Assembly: GCF_910591885.1 (NCBI RefSeq)
Contig: NC_063274.1
Location: forward strand, 8,227,725-8,291,724
DNA length: 64,000 nt
Source of the DNA: Bombus terrestris
Lineage: Eukaryota > Arthropoda > Insecta > Hymenoptera > Apidae
Direction: 5' to 3'
The notes below the pieces were generated by a model. It did not search any database. It saw nothing but the letters and a program-made list of their open reading frames with translations, and was not told the DNA's origin. This document shows, one piece after another, positions 58,961 through 64,000 of this stretch (position 1 is the stretch's first letter; every line of letters begins with the position of its first letter). The position numbers were made by a program, and so were the translations under genes.

Positions 58961-61900
58961 TTCAATAACGTCGTCAAATCTAAGCAAAGTCACTGACGTG
59001 ATGCGTCGAAGCGTTCAGGAAATCTTCGATCTACGATACGAGGATCAAAACGAACAAAACGGACAGATCAATTAAAGTCATAAGATAAGCGACGTCAAAA
59101 CCGTAGAAATATGGTAAAAGGTGCCTCAAAGATACGGGACACTGTTTCTACAGATTCTTAATATTTGTTTGGAAGCTGTACTCTTACATTTTTGAACGCG
59201 GAATAATTAAAAAAATCTTTCGCATTTTTTTATTTAGAAGCAATCCATTGCTAAATGACATCGTTATGTACTGCTTAAGTCACAGATTAAGTATAAAAGC
59301 AAAGCATACATTTTGGAAATTCGCAATCGTTACGATCGACCTTAGAAATTTTTCACGTTGGCATGATCGAACGCATGGTCTGACCACGTCACCTATTCTA
59401 CTGTGAATCTATCGCGTGGAACATTTGCCACCGAGTATTCTGCATCGCTCTGGCTGCTCTCGATACGTTCATGAAAGACGAGACAAGAGGAACGTGTTTT
59501 ACCTGCTCGAACCATTTGTTCACCTGTTGTTTTCGTCTCAGGAGGCCCGTCAGGGGATTATAAGGATTTCGTGGATAGCAGAGCCAGCAAGAAGACCAAT
59601 TAAATTTCGCCCGTCACGAAGAGAATCCCTCGGTTAAAGAAGCTGCTTGCTTAGGGCCCCCTCGAGAATAATGTACCGCATTCCAAATGAGGAGATTTAC
59701 ACAATCGGGGCGGCGGCGGACCCTCGCTCGAAGCAACAAGTCTTTTTGCCGGAATCGTTCCGGTGATCGTTTTCTTTGCTGATTCTGGCTTTCTTTTTGC
59801 CACTTGGTTCCACCGTCGCGGCAATTAGGAAGTCCTGATTTCTGAATTACGTTCTCGGTGGTTGTTTTTATTCTGTAAACCGCGAGGGATCAGAGACGAG
59901 GAACAATCGACTTCTACGATCGCGAGATGGCGAAACCAGGAGAGAATACAGAGAGGAGCGTTTAAGCGAGCATTAAGCGGTCAGGCGTTGTTTCGACGTC
60001 ATTACCCACGAAAACAGGTTTGGGTATTAAGCGTTTGAAAATATCAGCCCCGCTTTTCTCCCTGGTATTACGGTCGACGCGGAATTACGCATTCAGCGTA
60101 AAGTGGATTACGATTATCGCGAGCTGCGTTAAGCGTTTACCGCTTAAGAATATCTTGGTCTTCATAAAGGTGCACAAGAATGCGTAAGAACCTAGCTGAC
60201 GCGACGGGGTGGATAAAACGTGGATGACACGATGCTTGGAGAGCACGATGTAATCATTAAGAGAATCTTGCTACGAAGTATGTATCACGAAGCGATATAC
60301 GATTTTATTATTGCTATTATTTATTGTTATTTCTAGTGGTGGATTTAGCTTGGATGTGAATCGAGTCTGAATTCATTTTTATTTCTTTCGCAACGACAAA
60401 GAATGTATAATTTTTCGTTTAACTTCTCGTCTCTTAACTTTTCGATTTGTTTGCGCGGCATCTCATCAGAGCTTACAAACTTCGTTATCGAAAACATGTT
60501 ATTTATTTTGCTCCTTATTTTTTTCTTTAAATATTATTTTTTATCGTTTGTCTTACCTTGTGTCATTAATCGAAATTACTCAATCCTGCGCACAACACAC
60601 ACTCCCTTCTGACGCATCTCATTCGCTTAAACACAGTCATTGTCCACACGCGAGCTTTTCGAAACCGCTCGAAAAGTCGAAGGCAACATTCATCATAGTC
60701 ACCGTAGCCGGATATTCTAGCGAAAGATTGCTTTCCTCCATAACTATATCGACAATCCACTACAGTCATTTGGAAAGCGGGTACGTAATACATCATCATG
60801 GTAGAATGCAGCGACTCGACGAGATGCAACTCGATCGTCACTACGTGCCGGCAGGTGTTGCCGGTTTACTGCAATTTTGCGAACCGGGTTGCAATTTCGA
60901 AAGGCAAATAACTGACACAGAACTCGAGGGGGTATGATTGCGATAAGTGCATTGGTCGCGGTACGAAATCCACTGGACGACGATCGAGACTGTAATCGCA
61001 TCGATTGCGAGAGACACGTCCGTCTGTCGTTTGTAACGCGACGAAACGCAATACATCAATCGGATTGTTGTAGGAGATCGAGCGTAAAAATATCGATGAG
61101 ACGAGTTTCCAATGAATTTAATAGCATCGATGTTATATCCTACGCAATTGTTCTTTCTTTAGCTAGTTCGATGAAACGTGTACTGAGAAATATTTATCTA
61201 TAGTATTTTTATGTCAAAGAAATGCGCGATAATTGATTCGTGATTGGGATTATAAAAAATGTTCGTTTTCTCTAGAATAAAATGTGAATTTACATTTACT
61301 ATTGATACGAATATTATAGTGTTAAATGTAATAAGATAATAATCGTGAAACCCAAGTACACTTTGATTAAGTTCTATCGGATTCTTGTAGTACACTCGAT
61401 ACTCTTGGTTTATAAACCTCGCTAACTCGATATTTTAAGTGGTTTGCATACATTAAGTTAAATATAATTTAGTATGTTTAATCTAAGGAAGAATATGTAG
61501 CGTGTGTGTATGTATGGAGGACACTTCTGCATTCTTTTAATTGTAGGTAATCATGCGTGAAGCTAGAAACACAGTTCAACATTCTTGATTCTTTCGCTTC
61601 TTTCTGTATCTGTCTCGTTAATTATTAAACATATTGTCGCAAGTACCGTACGAATGTTGTCTCGAGCATACTTTGCATTCAAGCGGAAATGAGATTACTG
61701 GTTCTTAGCGACAACTTCTAAATGGTCCAGTCACTGAACTTTGTTTCTGATATTCTATCCGAGGAAGTTAGAATTTATAACATTATTAAAATATAAATTA
61801 TCCGTACACAAGTAAATTGTTAAGAAAACGTTACAGAAAAATTGAAAATGGAAAAAACTTATACGAATAAATGATGGGAAAACATAGATACTTCGACTTT

Positions 61901-63060
61901 CTAATCTTAAAATTGTATTCACGTATTTGTATTCACCCGGCGTATAATCACGATAACTTCAAAACTATTTCATGCATTTCCTATTTTGGACAATTTTACT
62001 CATTCCTCGTGGCAGCATCGGAATAAGCGTCTCATTTGCGGTTTATATAACCGAGCCAGGCCGATTCCTTTTCAGATCAGGGATCGAAAATGCGTATAAC
62101 TGTTTTTGTGCCGCGCAACCCAGCCGGAGGTGTGAAACGCGATTATGGCGGACGCGGCCACAGCGCTTCGCTTCGAATTTGGTATCGATTAACGAGATCA
62201 TCTAGAAGACCGCGTATATGGTGAAGTTATTTGCGATCGCCGTCTCCCATTTGGAAAAGTTGCCGCGGACTGCGACTCTCTTCCGCGTTCCCCCGCGCAA
62301 CATATTTCTCGTTAAGATGTTTATTTCATACCGGTCGCTACGAGGGATTCAATTAATTTCCTTCCTGCTCTCCTCTTTCTCTCGTCTTCTCGCACACGTT
62401 CAAAGTTCCTCGATAACTCGAGCAGATTTCCAACGAACGAGATAAAAGAGGATCATTAAGAATTTAAACCGGGTTTCTCTTCTTCCCCTGAAACGTATCT
62501 ACATGCGGTCTACTTTCTCCGACTTGATGGCATATCATTTTTAAAAATATCTCTGAAGCTGAAAAAACGATTCTAGGAATGATTCGTGTCGCGACGTAAC
62601 AATCGTAACGAGAACCATAACAAACGTTTTTTTTTATATTTTTATTCCGTTTTCCGTTTATTCTGTATTCTGTGTAGAATGACCAAAGACTTGGAGAGTA
62701 GTATCTATTCTTATTCGTTGAAATATTGATTGGTAAATGATATTAGGCCAAGAAAATTACTAATATTTAGTCTAGCTTTCAGGATTGCGATAACATGCCA
62801 GTGAAAAATATTGTTTCCTATAATATTTGCTGCGATTGTTTCCTATTTAAATCTTATTCGTATCGTTTCCCTGTCTTCTTCAAACAATCCATATGAATCA
62901 CTCGATTCTATCCATAGCCAATGATACATAAATATACCTAAAGTGTCTAAATCCCACCCGCTTCCCCATTCCGCTACATTCGTGACATCTGTAACCGACA
63001 ATAGCCAATGTGTTTCGTCTCGCATGGCCTTAAGGGAGACACACACGGTTGCGGTGATAC
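58961..63060. other. Non-coding stretch
   Basis: GC-elevated blocks at about 59420-60230, 60640-61100 and 61990-62440 have the look of regulatory elements. The rest, notably 61140-61960 and 62500-63000, is AT-rich and empty. Overlapping frames of 70-129 codons at 60548-61059 lie on both strands and do not look real. Confidence 0.4.
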
Positions 63061-64000
63061 GCAAAAGTGAAACAAGTTAGCCGGAACGGCAGCTAGGTCG
63101 AATGAACATCGAGTGGTCTATCGGTGGAGTGGTGACGCGACCCGGGGTCACGGAACGGTCGGAGGAAACACGTGCAGCTAGCACCGAGCATCCGCGGCTA
63201 GCATTGACGCGGTGGTGCGGTTGAGTTGCGTGTTGGTCGATCGCATACCTGTAACAAGACGGACAATAACAGGCGTTGCAGCGCGTCGTGCAGGTCGAGG
63301 ATGTTCGACGTGCACCGTGCACACGACGCATCTCCGTACGCACGGGGCGACGAGAGGGGGAGAGGAAAAGAGAAGAGCGAGGCAGAGCGAGAGGCGATCG
63401 CGCGACACACGGCGAACAGAAGAGAGAACAGCGCATGGCTCGCCGAGAGACGACTAGGAAGGAAAAAGAGAGAAAGGGAATGGAAAGAGCGCGATACCTT
63501 CTCTCAGCCGGTGGGAAAGGAGAGGCCTGTAAGAGCGGATCGAAGATGTAAGGAGGCCCGTGCATCACCTGTGTCGGCCCACGGCTCACGGCTATTGCCG
63601 CTGGCGTGCCGATGCAACCTGGCGGCCCGAACGAGGGGTGCAACACGAGAGGGAGATCAATGGCGAAGGGAATAGTGGGGAGCAGACGCGCTGCGTGTGT
63701 GACAAGTGAGGCCCCGGGAGGTATCAGCAACCACCACACAATCGTGTAGACGCATACGTGCCGGAGGATGTGGACCGGGAGGAATCAGTTGGAAGATAGA
63801 AGAGGAGATGATTATGGAATGGACGAAGACCGAGGGATCGAGTATTCTCTGTTACCGCGAGGGCAAAGGGTGGAGGGAGAAGCGTTCTGGAAGCGAGAGA
63901 GAAACCTCGCGCGGCTGCCCTCCGGCGCTCGTCCGACGGCATTCCTTCCACCGACCGAGTCGTCTCTTCATTCTTCTTATCGGCTCCTCTTTCTTCCTCC
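63061..64000. promoter_or_regulatory. CpG-rich block, purine-rich on the + strand
   Basis: Strongly CpG-rich to the window edge, with a purine-rich + strand at about 63340-63500, hence a CT-rich minus strand. That would suit the 5' leader of a gene transcribed to the left. Long Arg-rich frames on both strands (220 codons minus, 149 codons plus) follow composition. No start site can be fixed. Confidence 0.3.

Noticed and set aside
63077..63739. 220-codon open frame on the minus strand and 149 codons on the plus strand
   Set aside because: Same situation as at 30 kb: competing long frames in CpG-rich, purine-skewed DNA without recognisable motifs.

Overview
The window looks like nuclear DNA of an insect, most likely a hymenopteran such as a bee. 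CpG dinucleotides are not depleted, AT-rich stretches alternate with sharply bounded CpG-rich blocks, and there are transposon remnants with hymenopteran-style ends. The species call is an inference. It rests on composition and on the family of the one clear gene.

Only one protein-coding gene can be read with confidence. It is a three-exon gene on the + strand at 23289-26555. I predict a 530-residue relative of the HCN (hyperpolarization-activated, cyclic-nucleotide-gated) channels. All the expected parts can be placed: HCN-type N-terminal segment, S1-S6, C-linker and cyclic-nucleotide-binding domain. Two key parts are not canonical. The GYG selectivity-filter triplet aligns without gaps to Asp-Leu-Leu, and S4 has lost most of its basic residues. 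The cyclic-nucleotide site is well kept. Exon 2 joins exon 3 in frame only through a GC-AG intron with a GCAAGT donor.

Layout. 1-700 is a pyrimidine-rich, promoter-like edge. 0.7-23 kb is mostly AT-rich non-coding DNA with several GC-elevated blocks and two pairs of diverged direct repeats. 23.3-26.8 kb is the channel gene. 30-33.2 kb is a CpG-rich block that is purine-rich on its left and pyrimidine-rich on its right, as expected of a divergent promoter. 33-43.9 kb is non-coding.

43895-47319 is a non-autonomous LTR retrotransposon on the - strand, flanked by AATA. Its two 499-bp core LTRs are about 97% identical, and its 485-bp interior codes for nothing I recognise. Each LTR end carries a duplicated terminus plus a 12-mer microsatellite. 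In the right-hand LTR a 1.3-kb AT-rich satellite with a two-type higher-order pattern sits inside that microsatellite. A third, older LTR copy ends at 51630.

51.6-64 kb is again mostly non-coding. It holds a TA-flanked miniature inverted-repeat transposon (57309-57689), one unassigned open reading frame (54250-54732), and CpG-rich blocks at 55.6-56.2 kb and 63.1-64 kb. No tRNA, rRNA, CRISPR array or recognisable microRNA was seen. The long gene-poor stretches could be introns or regulatory DNA of genes whose exons lie outside the window.
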